Below are positions 53,712 through 62,976 of a stretch of 64,000 bases of DNA, piece after piece. The position numbers and the translations under genes are program-made. Where the stretch lies: assembly GCA_965221655.1 (NCBI GenBank), contig OZ244906.1, positions 2,542,001 through 2,606,000 of the forward strand. The letters run 5' to 3'. The DNA is from Bin107 sp965221655. Lineage in GTDB: Bacteria > UBA8248. The notes beneath the pieces are model-generated. The model did no database searches. It was not told where the DNA came from and was given only the letters and a program-made list of their open reading frames with translations. Each line of letters starts with the position of its first letter. The stretch's first letter is position 1.

Positions 53712-54155
53712 ATGGAAGAGCCGTACAGGATACTCGTGGTCGACGACGAGCCCGACCTCGAAAAAATCGTGACCCAGCGCCTGCGCCGCGAGATTCGCGC
53801 GGGCACCTACGAATTCGTTTTCGCCCGCAACGGGGTGGAGGCAATAGAGCGTTTGCGGGAGGATACGAGTATCGACGTCGTCATCACGGACATCAACATG
53901 CCGGAGATGGACGGGCTGACGCTTCTCGAACAAATCCCCAAAATCTCCCCCAGGCTGCGTTGTTTCATCGTCTCGGCCTACGGGGACATGGGCAACATAC
54001 GCGCCGCGATGAACCGCGGCGCGTTCGATTTTATCGTCAAACCCATCGACATCGCGGATTTGCGGGCGACCATCGCACGAACGGTAGAGCACCTCGTCAA
54101 GATGCGCGAGGCGCTCGACGCGCGCGACAGGCTGGCAGCGGAAAGGGAGGATTGA
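53712..54155 (+). CDS. single-domain response regulator (CheY-like)
   Basis: This 147-aa receiver domain has the acidic pocket VVDDEPDLE (D11, D12), phospho-acceptor D60 in VVITDINMPEMDG, and the switch residues S and K in FIVSAYGD and FIVKPID. ATG 53712 has GAGGGG six bases upstream and is preferred over GTG 53706. A helical tail follows the domain. It is highly similar to the receiver domain of the next gene, with which it shares the TGATG stop/start junction. It probably competes for, or relays, the same phosphoryl group. Confidence 0.9.
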   Translation: MEEPYRILVVDDEPDLEKIVTQRLRREIRAGTYEFVFARNGVEAIERLREDTSIDVVITDINMPEMDGLTLLEQIPKISPRLRCFIVSAYGDMGNIRAAMNRGAFDFIVKPIDIADLRATIARTVEHLVKMREALDARDRLAAERED

Positions 54156-55393
54156 TGTCGAAGGCGCACAGGATACTGGTGGTCGACGACGAGCCGGACC
54201 TCGAAAATCTCGTCAAACAGCGCATGCGACGCGAGATTCGGCGCGGAAACTACGAGTTCGTCTTCGCGCAAAACGGGGTGGAGGCGCTCGAGCGCCTCAA
54301 CGAGGACGGGCGGATCGACATGGTGCTCACCGACATCAACATGCCCGAGATGGACGGCCTCACCCTCCTGGAGCAGATTCCCTCGGTCGACCCCAACGTG
54401 CGCTCGGTGGTCGTCTCGGCCTACGGCGACATGAAGAACATCCGCACGGCGATGAACCGCGGCGCGTTCGACTTCGTCACCAAGCCTATCGACTTCGACG
54501 ACTTTCGACTCACCATCAAGCGCACGCTCGAGCACCTCGTCATGCTGCGCGAAGCCCTTGAGGCGCGCGACAACCTCATCGCCATCCGCAGCGACCTGAA
54601 CCTGGCGGGCAAGATGCAGCAGGCGATTCTGCCGAAGAAGTTTCCCCGCTCCGACGCCTTCGAGGTTTTTGCCAACATGGAGGCGGCCCGCGACGTGGGG
54701 GGCGACTTCTTCGACGTGATTACGCTGCGCGAGGGGTTTGTGGGCATCATCATTGCCGACGTGTCGGGCAAGGGCGTGCCCGCCGCCATGTTCATGATGT
54801 CGAGCCGCACCCTGCTCAACAGCGTGGCCGTGGCGCGTGCGGGTTCGGAAGATGGAGACGCCGCGCCCAGGCTCCGCCCCGAGGAGGTGCTCAACGAGGT
54901 CAATCGCCTGCTTGAAGAAAACAACGAGGCGGCGATGTTTGTGACTGTCTTCTTCGCGATCTTCGACGCCGCGACGGGGGAGATCGTCTTCGCCAACGCC
55001 GGGCACAACCCCCCGCTCGTCGTTCACCCCGACGGCTCCTCCTCCTTACTGGAGGAGGAGGCGAGCATCGCCTTGGGCGTCATGCCCGGGTTCACCTACG
55101 AAAGGCACGTGGCGACTCTCGCACCGGGCGACACGCTCGTCCTCTACACCGACGGCGTGACGGAAGCCGAAAACGCGCAGCAGGAGCAGTTCGGTCTCGA
55201 TCGAATGCGCGCTCTTTTCGCTAACACCCCCTCCGGCGACGCGCGCGCGATAACCGAGGCGCTCTTCGCGGCGGTGAAGGACTTCGCGGGCGAAGCGCCC
55301 CAGTTCGACGACATAACCGCCCTCACGCTCTGCCGGGCCACCACGAAAGCCGGGGCGGGCGACGGCCAAGCCCCGGAAGAGGAAAATGCATGA
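54155..55393 (+). CDS. response regulator with PP2C (SpoIIE/RsbU-type) phosphatase domain
   Basis: This 412-aa protein has receiver residues ~1-125 (VVDDEPDLE, D60 in VLTDINMPEMDG) and a short helical linker. The PP2C-type domain from about residue 150 carries metal motifs VGGDFFDV, IIADVSGKGVPAAMF and LYTDGVTEAEN. The expected role is dephosphorylation of STAS antagonist proteins when the receiver is phosphorylated. The anti-sigma kinase gene follows with a 4-base overlap, and the two STAS genes are 4 kb downstream. Confidence 0.92.
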   Translation: MSKAHRILVVDDEPDLENLVKQRMRREIRRGNYEFVFAQNGVEALERLNEDGRIDMVLTDINMPEMDGLTLLEQIPSVDPNVRSVVVSAYGDMKNIRTAMNRGAFDFVTKPIDFDDFRLTIKRTLEHLVMLREALEARDNLIAIRSDLNLAGKMQQAILPKKFPRSDAFEVFANMEAARDVGGDFFDVITLREGFVGIIIADVSGKGVPAAMFMMSSRTLLNSVAVARAGSEDGDAAPRLRPEEVLNEVNRLLEENNEAAMFVTVFFAIFDAATGEIVFANAGHNPPLVVHPDGSSSLLEEEASIALGVMPGFTYERHVATLAPGDTLVLYTDGVTEAENAQQEQFGLDRMRALFANTPSGDARAITEALFAAVKDFAGEAPQFDDITALTLCRATTKAGAGDGQAPEEENA

Positions 55394-55809
55394 GCGAACA
55401 ACTCTCCTTGTCCATGGGATTCGACGCGAACGAGCTGGCGGGCGTGCAGAACGCCATCGAAGAGTTCGCTCAGGGGCAAAACTGGGAGCCGGACGTCGTT
55501 TTCCACATCTCTTTGGTGGTCGAGGAGATAGTGCTTAACGTCGTCAACCACGGAAGCGACGGCGACGAGGGAAAAATACGCATCGAAATTTCCTCGAACG
55601 CCGAGTCGGTGCGCCTCGACATCATCGACGACGGCCGTCCTTTCAACCCGCTCGTCGATGCCCCCGTGCCGGACGTGGAGTCCTCCATCGAGGAGCGCGC
55701 CGTCGGCGGACTCGGCATACACCTCATCCGGACGATGGTGGACGAAATATCCTACCTGTTGGATGACGAGAAGAACCACCTCACCATCGTCAAGCGGAGG
55801 GGCGCGTGA
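55390..55809 (+). CDS. RsbW-like serine kinase / anti-sigma factor
   Basis: This 139-aa GHKL ATPase has the N-box VVEEIVLNVVNHG, the G1 box DDGRPFNP and the G2 box VGGLGIHLIR. That set is typical of RsbW/SpoIIAB-type partner-switching kinases, which phosphorylate STAS proteins and sequester a target. ATGA overlap with the phosphatase gene upstream and GTGA overlap with the binding protein downstream imply co-translation. The target (sigma factor or other protein) is not encoded nearby. Confidence 0.9.
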   Translation: MSEQLSLSMGFDANELAGVQNAIEEFAQGQNWEPDVVFHISLVVEEIVLNVVNHGSDGDEGKIRIEISSNAESVRLDIIDDGRPFNPLVDAPVPDVESSIEERAVGGLGIHLIRTMVDEISYLLDDEKNHLTIVKRRGA

Positions 55810-56984
55810 ACCTGCGTCTTCGGTGGGTGTTTTCGCTCATGGCGGGCGCAGCCCTGCTATGGCAGGCGCCAGGGGCGGCCGCGGCCACTCCCGGCGTTTC
55901 CGGGGAGAGGGTGCTCTTCGGTCAATCCGCCGCCTTCAGCGGCCCCGCCCAGGCTTTGGGTAAAAACATGCTGCTCGGCATCCAGGCCGCGTTCGAAGCC
56001 GCCAACGCGCGCGGCGGCGTGCACGGACGCAAACTCGACCTCGTCTCCTTCGACGACGCCTACGAGCCCGAGGCCGCTATCGCAAACACCCGCAACCTGA
56101 TCGAGAACGAGAAGGTCTTCGCCCTCATCGGCGCCGTCGGCACGCCCACCTCCCTTGCCGCCGTGCCGGTCGCCGCGGAAGCGGAAGTTCCCTACATAGC
56201 CCCCTTTACGGGGGCGTCTTTTCTGCGCGATCCGAAATGGAAGAACGTCATCAACATGCGCGCCTCCTATTTTCAGGAGACCGAGGAGATGGTGAACCGC
56301 CTGATTCAGGATCGGGGAATCAGGCGTATCGCCGTGCTATATCAGGACGACTCCTTCGGGCGCGCGGGCTGGCAAGGCGTGCTGCGCGCCCTCAAGCGGC
56401 GCAAACTCGAGCCCACGGGCACCGGCGTGTATCCGCGTAACACGCGGGTGGTCAAGACGGCCCTGCTCGACATCCGCCGTGCGCGCCCCGAGGCGGTCAT
56501 CATCATCGGCGCCTACGCTCCTGTCTCGTTTTTCATCAACTGGGCGCGCCAGATAGGCTTCAACCCCGTCTTCGTCAACATTTCCTTCGTCGGCAGCAAC
56601 GCGCTCGCCCGTGCACTCGGCACCTCCGGCCACGGCGTCTTCGTTACCCAGGTGGTGCCGTTCCCGACGTCGGACGACTACGAGATCACGGTGGACTACC
56701 TCCGGGACCTCGCGGCGTATGACTCCACGGCCACTCCCGGCTTCGTCTCTCTCGAGGGCTACATAGCGGGCAGGTTGGCCATACTCGCCCTGGAACTCTG
56801 CGGGCCGCAGCCCGACCGCGCCTGTCTGCTTGCCGGCCTTCGCCGTGAAGGACGCATCGACATGGGTGATTTCTTCCTGCATTACGGGAAGGACGACAAC
56901 CAGGGGTCGGACGCCGTCTACCTCACCGTCATCGGCGAGGACGGAAAATACGTTTCCACCGACAGGATGAGGCTTTCGGACTAG
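55806..56984 (+). CDS. periplasmic substrate-binding protein (Peripla_BP_6-type), likely sensor component
   Basis: This 392-aa protein has an N-terminal signal sequence (MNLRLRWVFSLMAGAALLW, cleavage after GAAAA). The type I binding-protein fold includes FGQSAAFSGPAQALGKNMLLG, LVSFDDAYEPEAA, LIGAVGTPTSLAAVPVA and RRIAVLYQDDSFGRAGW. It resembles branched-chain amino acid receptors, but no permease or ATPase accompanies it. It is sandwiched by overlap or a 2-base gap between the RsbW-like and histidine kinase genes, which suggests it presents a ligand to the kinase. Confidence 0.88.
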   Translation: MNLRLRWVFSLMAGAALLWQAPGAAAATPGVSGERVLFGQSAAFSGPAQALGKNMLLGIQAAFEAANARGGVHGRKLDLVSFDDAYEPEAAIANTRNLIENEKVFALIGAVGTPTSLAAVPVAAEAEVPYIAPFTGASFLRDPKWKNVINMRASYFQETEEMVNRLIQDRGIRRIAVLYQDDSFGRAGWQGVLRALKRRKLEPTGTGVYPRNTRVVKTALLDIRRARPEAVIIIGAYAPVSFFINWARQIGFNPVFVNISFVGSNALARALGTSGHGVFVTQVVPFPTSDDYEITVDYLRDLAAYDSTATPGFVSLEGYIAGRLAILALELCGPQPDRACLLAGLRREGRIDMGDFFLHYGKDDNQGSDAVYLTVIGEDGKYVSTDRMRLSD

Positions 56985-56986
56985 CG

Positions 56987-59176
56987 ATGGGTGGCTTGCT
57001 CAAGAGGCTGCTCGACAAGCGATTCCGCATATCGACGCAACTCTACCTCGCCATCGGCGGCACGGCTTCACTCACTATCGTCGCGAGCCTGGTCGCGTGG
57101 CTGTCGTTCGACTACGTGGGCAGGGCGCAAAGGCGCGTGAACGAAGGCAGCGTTCCGTTCATGGCGAGTGCTTTCGAAATTGCCCAGAAGAGCAGCGCAC
57201 TGGTGTCGGCCGCCCCGCGCTTGTCCACTATCGTTATTCCCGAGGAACTGGACAAAATAGCGACCGAAGTCGCGAGGGACCGCAAGGCGTTCGAGGAAGC
57301 ACTCCTCAGGCTGTTGCGTCAGGAGGGGGGGCAGCAGGAGATATCCCTGAGCATCCGGGATCAGAGCGCTACGCTGATCGCCAACATCGAGTCCATCCGG
57401 CAGTTGGTGCTGCAACGTTTCGAACTCACCGACTTGCGCGACACCCTGGAGCTGCAACACGAGTGGGTGCGCAAGGAATTGACGAAAATCCTCGTTCCCC
57501 TCATCGACGATCAGTTGTTCTACGCCATGACGGGCTACCGCGACATCGGCGAACCGCGCGCCCCGCGCGCGAAGCACTTTACCGAGGAGGAGTTCAACCT
57601 CTACCGCTACGCCGCGGGTCTCAAGTTCGACGCCACGGTCGCCGAGCAGCTTCTGGTGAGTGTCTTCAACGTGTCGGACCCCGCCCTGCTCGTGCCGCTC
57701 CAGGAGCGCTTGCAGGCAACGGAGCGCAGCATCAGGAGGAATCTGGCGGCGCTCGGGGACGCGCCGGTGCGCGCCTTGCTCGAACCTCTCTTCGACAGGA
57801 TGTTCGACCTCACCACCGGAGAGGAAGGCGGCCTCGAACTGCGCGTGCGCGAGTTGGAACTCGAGCGCAGGCAACGCGACCTCCTCGCGTTTCACAGCAT
57901 CCTGGAGTCCGACATCTTATCCACCGCCGAATCGTTGGTGAGCCAGGCGCGTGCAAGCGCGCGCGAGGCCACCGTGTCGTCCGACCAGGCCATCGGCATG
58001 GGCACCAACCTCCTGCTCGCGCTGAGTGTGGTCAGCCTCGTCGGGGCGTTTTTGATCGCTTGGCTGTTTGTCGGTCGCATGCTGCTGCGCCGCATCGGTT
58101 ACCTCTCCGCCCGCATGCGCCGGATGGCCGAAGGTGAACTGGAGGAGGAGGTCGACCTCGGCGGGAGGGACGAGGTGTCAGAGATGGGTTCTGCACTCGA
58201 AGTCTTCCGCCGCCATGCGCTGGAAGTACAACGACTCAACCTGGTCGAGAAGCTCGCCGAGGAACTCCAGGGCAAGAACCACGAGCTCGAGGCCGCGCTG
58301 GGCGACCTGGAAAAGGCGCAGGATCAGATTGTCATGCGCGAAAAACTGGCGGCCCTGGGTGAACTCACGGCGGGCGTGGCCCACGAGATCAGAAACCCGC
58401 TGAACTTCATCAAGAACTTCTCCGAAGTTTCCGAAGAATTGCTCGAGGAAATGCTGGAGGAGATGGAGAAGGTCGTCGCGGCGGGGGGCGAAACGAACGG
58501 AAGCGAGAAAAGGGAGCAGGAACAGGAACAGAAGGAAGAGGACGACCCCATCGAGATCATCCACGAAATCAGGGGCGACCTCACCACCAATCTCCAGCGC
58601 ATCCGCGAGCACGGCGATCGCGCCAACAGCATCGTGGAGAGTATGCTCCAGATGGGCAGGGGGTCGGGCGATCCCCAGCCCACCAATATCAACCACCTGC
58701 TCAACGAGCACGCGCGGCTCGCCTTCCACAGTGCACGGGCAAGCGACCCGAACTTCAACCTCACGATACAGGAAGACTACGACGAGAGTGTCGGGGAGCA
58801 GACGGTGGTTCCCCAGGATTTGGGGCGCGTGTTCCTCAACATGGTGAGCAACGCTTGCTACGCCACCAACCAGAAGCGCATGACGATAAAAGAGTCCGCG
58901 GATGGGCCGCGCTACAATCCGACTCTGAGTCTCGCCACGCGCAAGCTGACGGGGCACATCGAAATTCGTATTCGAGACAACGGCTGCGGGATGCCTCCCG
59001 AAGTCGTCAAGAAGGTGTTCGACCCCTTCTTCACGACGAAGCCGACGGCCGACGGCACGGGTCTGGGCCTTTCCCTCTCGAGCGACATCGTGCGTCAGCA
59101 CGGGGGAAGCATAAGGGTCGAAACCGAACCCGACGAGTTCACGGAGATGATTATCGAACTGCCGGCGGCTTCCTGA
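56987..59176 (+). CDS. membrane sensor histidine kinase with HAMP domain
   Basis: This 729-aa kinase has a first transmembrane helix at ~20-42 and a ~295-residue periplasmic helical sensor. The second helix lies at ~338-362 (LLLALSVVSLVGAFLIAWLF), followed by a HAMP region and coiled coil. The HisKA box is AGVAHEIRNPLNFIKNF (His466). A Glu/Gln-rich acidic insert of ~25 residues follows, and then the HATPase with N-box VFLNMVSNACYA, DNGCGMPP, FDPFFTTKP and GTGLGLS. It ends the plus-strand operon and likely phosphorylates the two receivers. Confidence 0.93.
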   Translation: MGGLLKRLLDKRFRISTQLYLAIGGTASLTIVASLVAWLSFDYVGRAQRRVNEGSVPFMASAFEIAQKSSALVSAAPRLSTIVIPEELDKIATEVARDRKAFEEALLRLLRQEGGQQEISLSIRDQSATLIANIESIRQLVLQRFELTDLRDTLELQHEWVRKELTKILVPLIDDQLFYAMTGYRDIGEPRAPRAKHFTEEEFNLYRYAAGLKFDATVAEQLLVSVFNVSDPALLVPLQERLQATERSIRRNLAALGDAPVRALLEPLFDRMFDLTTGEEGGLELRVRELELERRQRDLLAFHSILESDILSTAESLVSQARASAREATVSSDQAIGMGTNLLLALSVVSLVGAFLIAWLFVGRMLLRRIGYLSARMRRMAEGELEEEVDLGGRDEVSEMGSALEVFRRHALEVQRLNLVEKLAEELQGKNHELEAALGDLEKAQDQIVMREKLAALGELTAGVAHEIRNPLNFIKNFSEVSEELLEEMLEEMEKVVAAGGETNGSEKREQEQEQKEEDDPIEIIHEIRGDLTTNLQRIREHGDRANSIVESMLQMGRGSGDPQPTNINHLLNEHARLAFHSARASDPNFNLTIQEDYDESVGEQTVVPQDLGRVFLNMVSNACYATNQKRMTIKESADGPRYNPTLSLATRKLTGHIEIRIRDNGCGMPPEVVKKVFDPFFTTKPTADGTGLGLSLSSDIVRQHGGSIRVETEPDEFTEMIIELPAAS

Positions 59177-59220
59177 AACGCCGGGTGTTTATGGACGCGA
59201 TGTCCGGACGCGGCGGCGGT

Positions 59221-59589
59221 TCAGGTCGTGGCGGCGAGGGCCTCTTCTTCCGTGTCGTGAATCTCGATAATGCGGTCGAACCCGGATATCTCGAAGACCT
59301 CCCGCGTCATTTTCCCGAGCGCGTAGAGTGCGATCTTCGTGTTGTTCTGGCCGAGTTGCTTGGCTATCAGTAAAACGGCGCGCAGACCCGCACTGGAGAT
59401 GTACGTCACTCCCTCGAAATTGATGACCAAGGCTCGGTTGTCGGCGCCGACCATGTTCGTGATTGTGGATTCGAACTCGGGCGCGCTGACACCGTCGATG
59501 CGGCCGTTGACTTGCGCGACCAACGCATCGCCCTGGCTCCTCGTCTTGATTTCCAGACCCGACTCCGTTTTGATCGTATTGGTTTCCAT
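59221..59589 (-). CDS. STAS-domain anti-sigma factor antagonist
   Basis: This 122-aa RsbV/SpoIIAA-like protein starts at ATG 59589 (METNTIKTES). The frame extends further upstream but without family-like sequence. The conserved phospho-site lies in VTYISSAGLRAVLL, with Ser66 equivalent to SpoIIAA Ser58. NGRIDGVSAPEFE is the other family motif. It is convergent with the histidine kinase gene and downstream of a second STAS gene, with which it shares about half its residues. Confidence 0.92.
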   Translation of the reverse strand: METNTIKTESGLEIKTRSQGDALVAQVNGRIDGVSAPEFESTITNMVGADNRALVINFEGVTYISSAGLRAVLLIAKQLGQNNTKIALYALGKMTREVFEISGFDRIIEIHDTEEEALAATT

Positions 59590-59632
59590 GGAATGGCTCC
59601 TGTATGGCTCCCGGCTCCTGATCGGTTTATGC

Positions 59633-59977
59633 TTACCCCTCCGCCTTGACGGCGGCGAGGGCTTCTTTTTCCGTTTGCACAATGTTGACGATACGGTTGA
59701 ATCCCGACGTTTCGAATACCTCGCGCGACAAATCCCCGAGTCCGTAGAGGGCGAACTTCATGTCGTTCTGGCTGAGATGTCTGGCGATCAGCAAGACGGC
59801 GCGAAGGCCTATGCTGGAGATATAGGAGACTCCCTCGAAATTCACGACCATCGCTTGGGCGCTCCGGTTTGACTCACTCGTCAGCCGGCTTTCGAACTCG
59901 GGTCCGGTAATGCCGTCGATGCGGCCGTCGACGCGCACCATCAAGGTTCCGCTTTTTTCTTCGATTTTGATTTCCAT
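59633..59977 (-). CDS. STAS-domain anti-sigma factor antagonist
   Basis: This 114-aa paralogue of the adjacent gene has DGRIDGITGPEFESRL and the phospho-site segment VSYISSIGLRAVLLIARHL (Ser55). It begins with ATG 59977 at the head of the two-gene minus-strand unit. With the PP2C and RsbW-like proteins it completes a partner-switching circuit. Two antagonists suggest two inputs or graded titration of one kinase. Confidence 0.92.
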   Translation of the reverse strand: MEIKIEEKSGTLMVRVDGRIDGITGPEFESRLTSESNRSAQAMVVNFEGVSYISSIGLRAVLLIARHLSQNDMKFALYGLGDLSREVFETSGFNRIVNIVQTEKEALAAVKAEG

Positions 59978-60142
59978 ATCCGGCTCCCCTGCGGTCCAGA
60001 ATGCGTGCGATGCTCACGAGCCCCTGGGTACCGCATTCGCTTTGTCCATGCGCCCCGGGCGATGTCACAGGGCGCATGAAAAGACGGCCTACCGGGTTGC
60101 AGGTACGAAAACATTTTCCAGGTCGCCCGACTCCGTGGGTCA

Positions 60143-60172
60143 ACTATATAAAATTGTCCAAGTCATTGGCAA
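60143..60172 (-). promoter_or_regulatory. possible promoter for the STAS gene pair
   Basis: On the minus strand TTGCCA (60172-60167) and TATAGT (60148-60143) are separated by 18 bases, inside an AT-rich patch in the 244-base gap before the first STAS gene. The upstream alcohol dehydrogenase gene ends at 60222. Confidence 0.45.
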
Positions 60173-60221
60173 CCCGTCGCGTGTCGTGGGCCAGTGCGAT
60201 TCTGCGTCTGCGGGCGGCCTT

Positions 60222-61259
60222 TCAGGGAGATACCACCAAGGCGGCGCGTCCTGTCACACAGCCTTTCTCCAAGCGCTCGTGCGCGAGGTTCGCCTCTTCG
60301 AGGGCGTAGGTTTCGCTCACCAGGGGGTGTACGTCGCCCCGCGCCACGAGGCCGAGCGAGTCGATGACGTCTTGCCGGGTAGCGTAGCGGCTGCCCATGA
60401 TCTGCTGCTCCTCTCTGAGCAACGCGCGGGGGGCGAAGGGAAACGGCTCGATACGATTGGCGCCCATGGCGAGGAAGCGTCCCCCCTTGCCCAGGGCGTG
60501 CAGGCAGGCTTCCACACCCCGGGCAGTGCAAACGAAATCGACGATCACGTCCGCCCCCGCACCTCCGGTCAGGTCCAGAATTGCCTCGCGCAGGTCCTCT
60601 TTCGAGGCGTCCAGGGTGGCTTCCGCCCCGCTCTCCATGCACTTCGCCAGTTTTTCGGCGGAAACGTCCACGGCGAGCACGCGGGCGCCTGCCCAGTGGG
60701 CCATCATCACCATGTGGATGCCCACGCCACCGCCTGCGCCCACGACGACCACGGTCTCCATGGGTCGGATTCCCGCGTGGCCGAGCACCTTGTAGGGCGT
60801 GGCCACCGCGTCGCAGACGACGGCGACCTCGGCGGCGCGCTCCGCGTAGTCCAGCTCCTCGGGCAGGGGGATGAAATTGCGCGCGGGCAGTTTGACGTAC
60901 TCGGCGTAGCCGCCGTCTATCTGGCGACCCACCTGGCCCGCGAGGTTCTCGCACAGGGTCTCGCGATTGATGCGGCACCAGCGGCAACGCCCGCAGGTCA
61001 GGTAGTAGTAGGCCGTTACGGGGTCGCCTTCGTCGAGGCCTTCCACGCCCGGCCCGACCTGGGTAATCTCGCCCGTGATCTCGTGCCCGATCACGAGCGG
61101 AAAGTTCCCGCCCATGCGACCGGCGCGGGTGTGCTCGATCGTCAGGCCCGAGCCGCAAGCCAGTACGCGCGCCACGGCCTCACCCGGCCCCGCCACGGGG
61201 ACGGGACGCTCCTCCAGAACGAAGCGCGCTCCCGGTGCGGGCAATACCATCGCCTTCAT
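60222..61259 (-). CDS. zinc-dependent alcohol dehydrogenase family protein
   Basis: This 345-aa medium-chain dehydrogenase has catalytic zinc ligands in LACGSGLTIEHT (C35) and IGHEITGE (H59, E60). The structural zinc loop is CGRCRWCRINRETLC (C89, C92, C95, C103), and the Rossmann motif VVVGAGGGVGIH lies near residue 165. ATG 61259 has GGAG eight bases upstream and replaces a longer frame from 61289. The substrate is unclear. Crotonyl/6-hydroxycyclohexenyl-CoA and general alcohol dehydrogenases share this layout. Confidence 0.88.
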   Translation of the reverse strand: MKAMVLPAPGARFVLEERPVPVAGPGEAVARVLACGSGLTIEHTRAGRMGGNFPLVIGHEITGEITQVGPGVEGLDEGDPVTAYYYLTCGRCRWCRINRETLCENLAGQVGRQIDGGYAEYVKLPARNFIPLPEELDYAERAAEVAVVCDAVATPYKVLGHAGIRPMETVVVVGAGGGVGIHMVMMAHWAGARVLAVDVSAEKLAKCMESGAEATLDASKEDLREAILDLTGGAGADVIVDFVCTARGVEACLHALGKGGRFLAMGANRIEPFPFAPRALLREEQQIMGSRYATRQDVIDSLGLVARGDVHPLVSETYALEEANLAHERLEKGCVTGRAALVVSP

Positions 61260-61362
61260 CGTCGTTCTCCGCTCGAATGATGGCGGCACCCGCCGTCGTC
61301 CACTTTCAACGCAGGGACGGGCGGCGGCCCATCCACATGGTGCACCTCCCCGCGGGCGGGTC

Positions 61363-62358
61363 TCAATCTTCGGTATCGACGTTTTTCGCCCACGCGCGGT
61401 TGGCCATGTACCATTCCACCAGGTGGGCGAGGCCGTCTGCGAGCCGCACGCGGGGCCGCCAGCCCAACAGGCGCTCGGCCTTTGCGATGTTCGCCCACGT
61501 TATCTTGCCGTCGGCGGGATGGGCGGGCTCGTGGCGCACCCGGGCCTTTTTCTCCACCAGGGTCTCGATGCGACCCAACACCTCGTTTACGGCGACGGGT
61601 TCGTCCGAGCCCAGATTGATGATTTCGTAGGAGGTCGGCCGCAGGGCCGCGATGGTGCCGCGCGCCACGTCGTCCACGTAGGTGAAGTCGCGCCGCTGCG
61701 TTCCGTCGCCGAAGAGGCGGACGGTTCTGCCCTCGGCTATCCACTGCGTGAAGCGAAACAGGCTCATGTCGGGCCGCCCGCCGGGGCCGTACACTGTGAA
61801 ATAGCGCAGCACCGTCACGTCGATGCCGAACAGATGGTGGTAGGTGTGGCAGAGTGCTTCGGCTGCCTTTTTGGAAGCCGCGTAGGGCGAGAGGGGTTTG
61901 TCGGTCGGGGCGTCTTCGCAAAATGGCGTGGGCGCGTCCGCTCCGTAGGCGCTCGAAGTGGAGGCGAGCACGAACTTCGCGACGCCGAAGTCCTTGCAGA
62001 GCTCGAGCAAGTGGATTGCGCCGCCCGTGTTGGTCTCGAAGTAGCCCCAAGGCTCGGCGATGGATTGCCGTACGCCCGCGCGCGCGGCGAGATTGAAAAC
62101 GGCGTCGAAAGGCGCGGCGTCGCCCGCGGTGTTTTCCGCGAAAAGCGGGCGCAGGGAGTCCGGGCGGGTGACGTCCGTTTTGTGAAACGTGAAGCCGGGC
62201 AGGGCTTTGAGACGCGCGAGGCGGTAGTCCTTGAGCTTGATGTCGTAGGAGGTGTTCATGTTGTCCACGCCGACGACGGCGTGCCCGTCGTGCGCCAGGA
62301 GTTCACACACCCGCGACGCGATGAAGCCCGCGGCTCCCGTTACGAGATACTTGCCCAA
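61363..62358 (-). CDS. NAD-dependent epimerase/dehydratase (UDP-glucuronate 4-epimerase-like)
   Basis: This 331-aa extended SDR has the nucleotide motif VTGAAGFIASR (residues 6-16), NLAARAGVRQS, the STSSAYG strand, the catalytic Y159-x3-K163 and RRDFTYVDDVARG. The pattern AARAGVRQSIxxP and the long sequence after the first strand fit UDP-glucuronate 4-epimerases. It probably makes a sugar nucleotide for envelope polysaccharide. No glycosyltransferase lies next to it. Confidence 0.9.
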   Translation of the reverse strand: MGKYLVTGAAGFIASRVCELLAHDGHAVVGVDNMNTSYDIKLKDYRLARLKALPGFTFHKTDVTRPDSLRPLFAENTAGDAAPFDAVFNLAARAGVRQSIAEPWGYFETNTGGAIHLLELCKDFGVAKFVLASTSSAYGADAPTPFCEDAPTDKPLSPYAASKKAAEALCHTYHHLFGIDVTVLRYFTVYGPGGRPDMSLFRFTQWIAEGRTVRLFGDGTQRRDFTYVDDVARGTIAALRPTSYEIINLGSDEPVAVNEVLGRIETLVEKKARVRHEPAHPADGKITWANIAKAERLLGWRPRVRLADGLAHLVEWYMANRAWAKNVDTED

Positions 62359-62467
62359 ACCGGATTTCCTCCCCCCTGCCGCGACGGCGAAGCGGGGCTT
62401 ACACTATCAAGAGGATGGAGCGCAGGCAAAACGGGTGCACGCTCGGGAGAAGGCGTTTTCGCGCACC

Positions 62468-62932
62468 TCAAGACGGCAAACGTCCGTAGACGTGCCCGGG
62501 GTCTACCAGCACGGCGACGGCGCGCTGGTCGACCATCGCCCGGTCGTATTCCTCCCAGTCGGGATGATCGCCGTCCCCGCACGCGCGGTAGACCTCGCGG
62601 AACATGCGGCGCATCTGCTCTTTCTCGGTGTTTTCGTAGTCGAAGAGCCGGGCCGTTCCTTCCACGCTCACCCAGGTGCGCCAGTCGGGGGTTACGCACA
62701 ACACGGTGCATCGGGGGTTCGCGCGCAGGTGGCGCAACTTCACCGACCAGCCGCGCACGATGACGAACGCCGCGCAGCCCTCATGCGCCCCGCACACGAT
62801 GACGCTCGAATGCGCCGCGCCGTCTGGGCGCGTGACCGTGACGATTCCCTTGTGGTTGCTCTCCAGAAACGGCCTTGCATCTTCAAAACGCATGGGATAC
62901 CCCGCTGTGAGAGGAACGAGTTTTTTCGCCAT
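62468..62932 (-). CDS. pyridoxamine 5'-phosphate oxidase-family (split-barrel flavin) protein
   Basis: This 154-aa single-domain protein has the split-barrel pattern: RFLESNHKGIVTVTRPDGAAHSS near the N-terminus, AAFVIVRGWSVKLRHLRANPRCTVLCVTPD, and the WVSVEGTARLFDYE strand. The family binds FMN or F420 and reduces small substrates. It is divergent from the CMD gene, with a 44-base gap that must hold both promoters or leaders. Confidence 0.82.
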   Translation of the reverse strand: MAKKLVPLTAGYPMRFEDARPFLESNHKGIVTVTRPDGAAHSSVIVCGAHEGCAAFVIVRGWSVKLRHLRANPRCTVLCVTPDWRTWVSVEGTARLFDYENTEKEQMRRMFREVYRACGDGDHPDWEEYDRAMVDQRAVAVLVDPGHVYGRLPS

Positions 62933-62976
62933 TGTAGCAAATTTCGGGACGCCCCACGCCCGGAAGGAGGAAGCCC

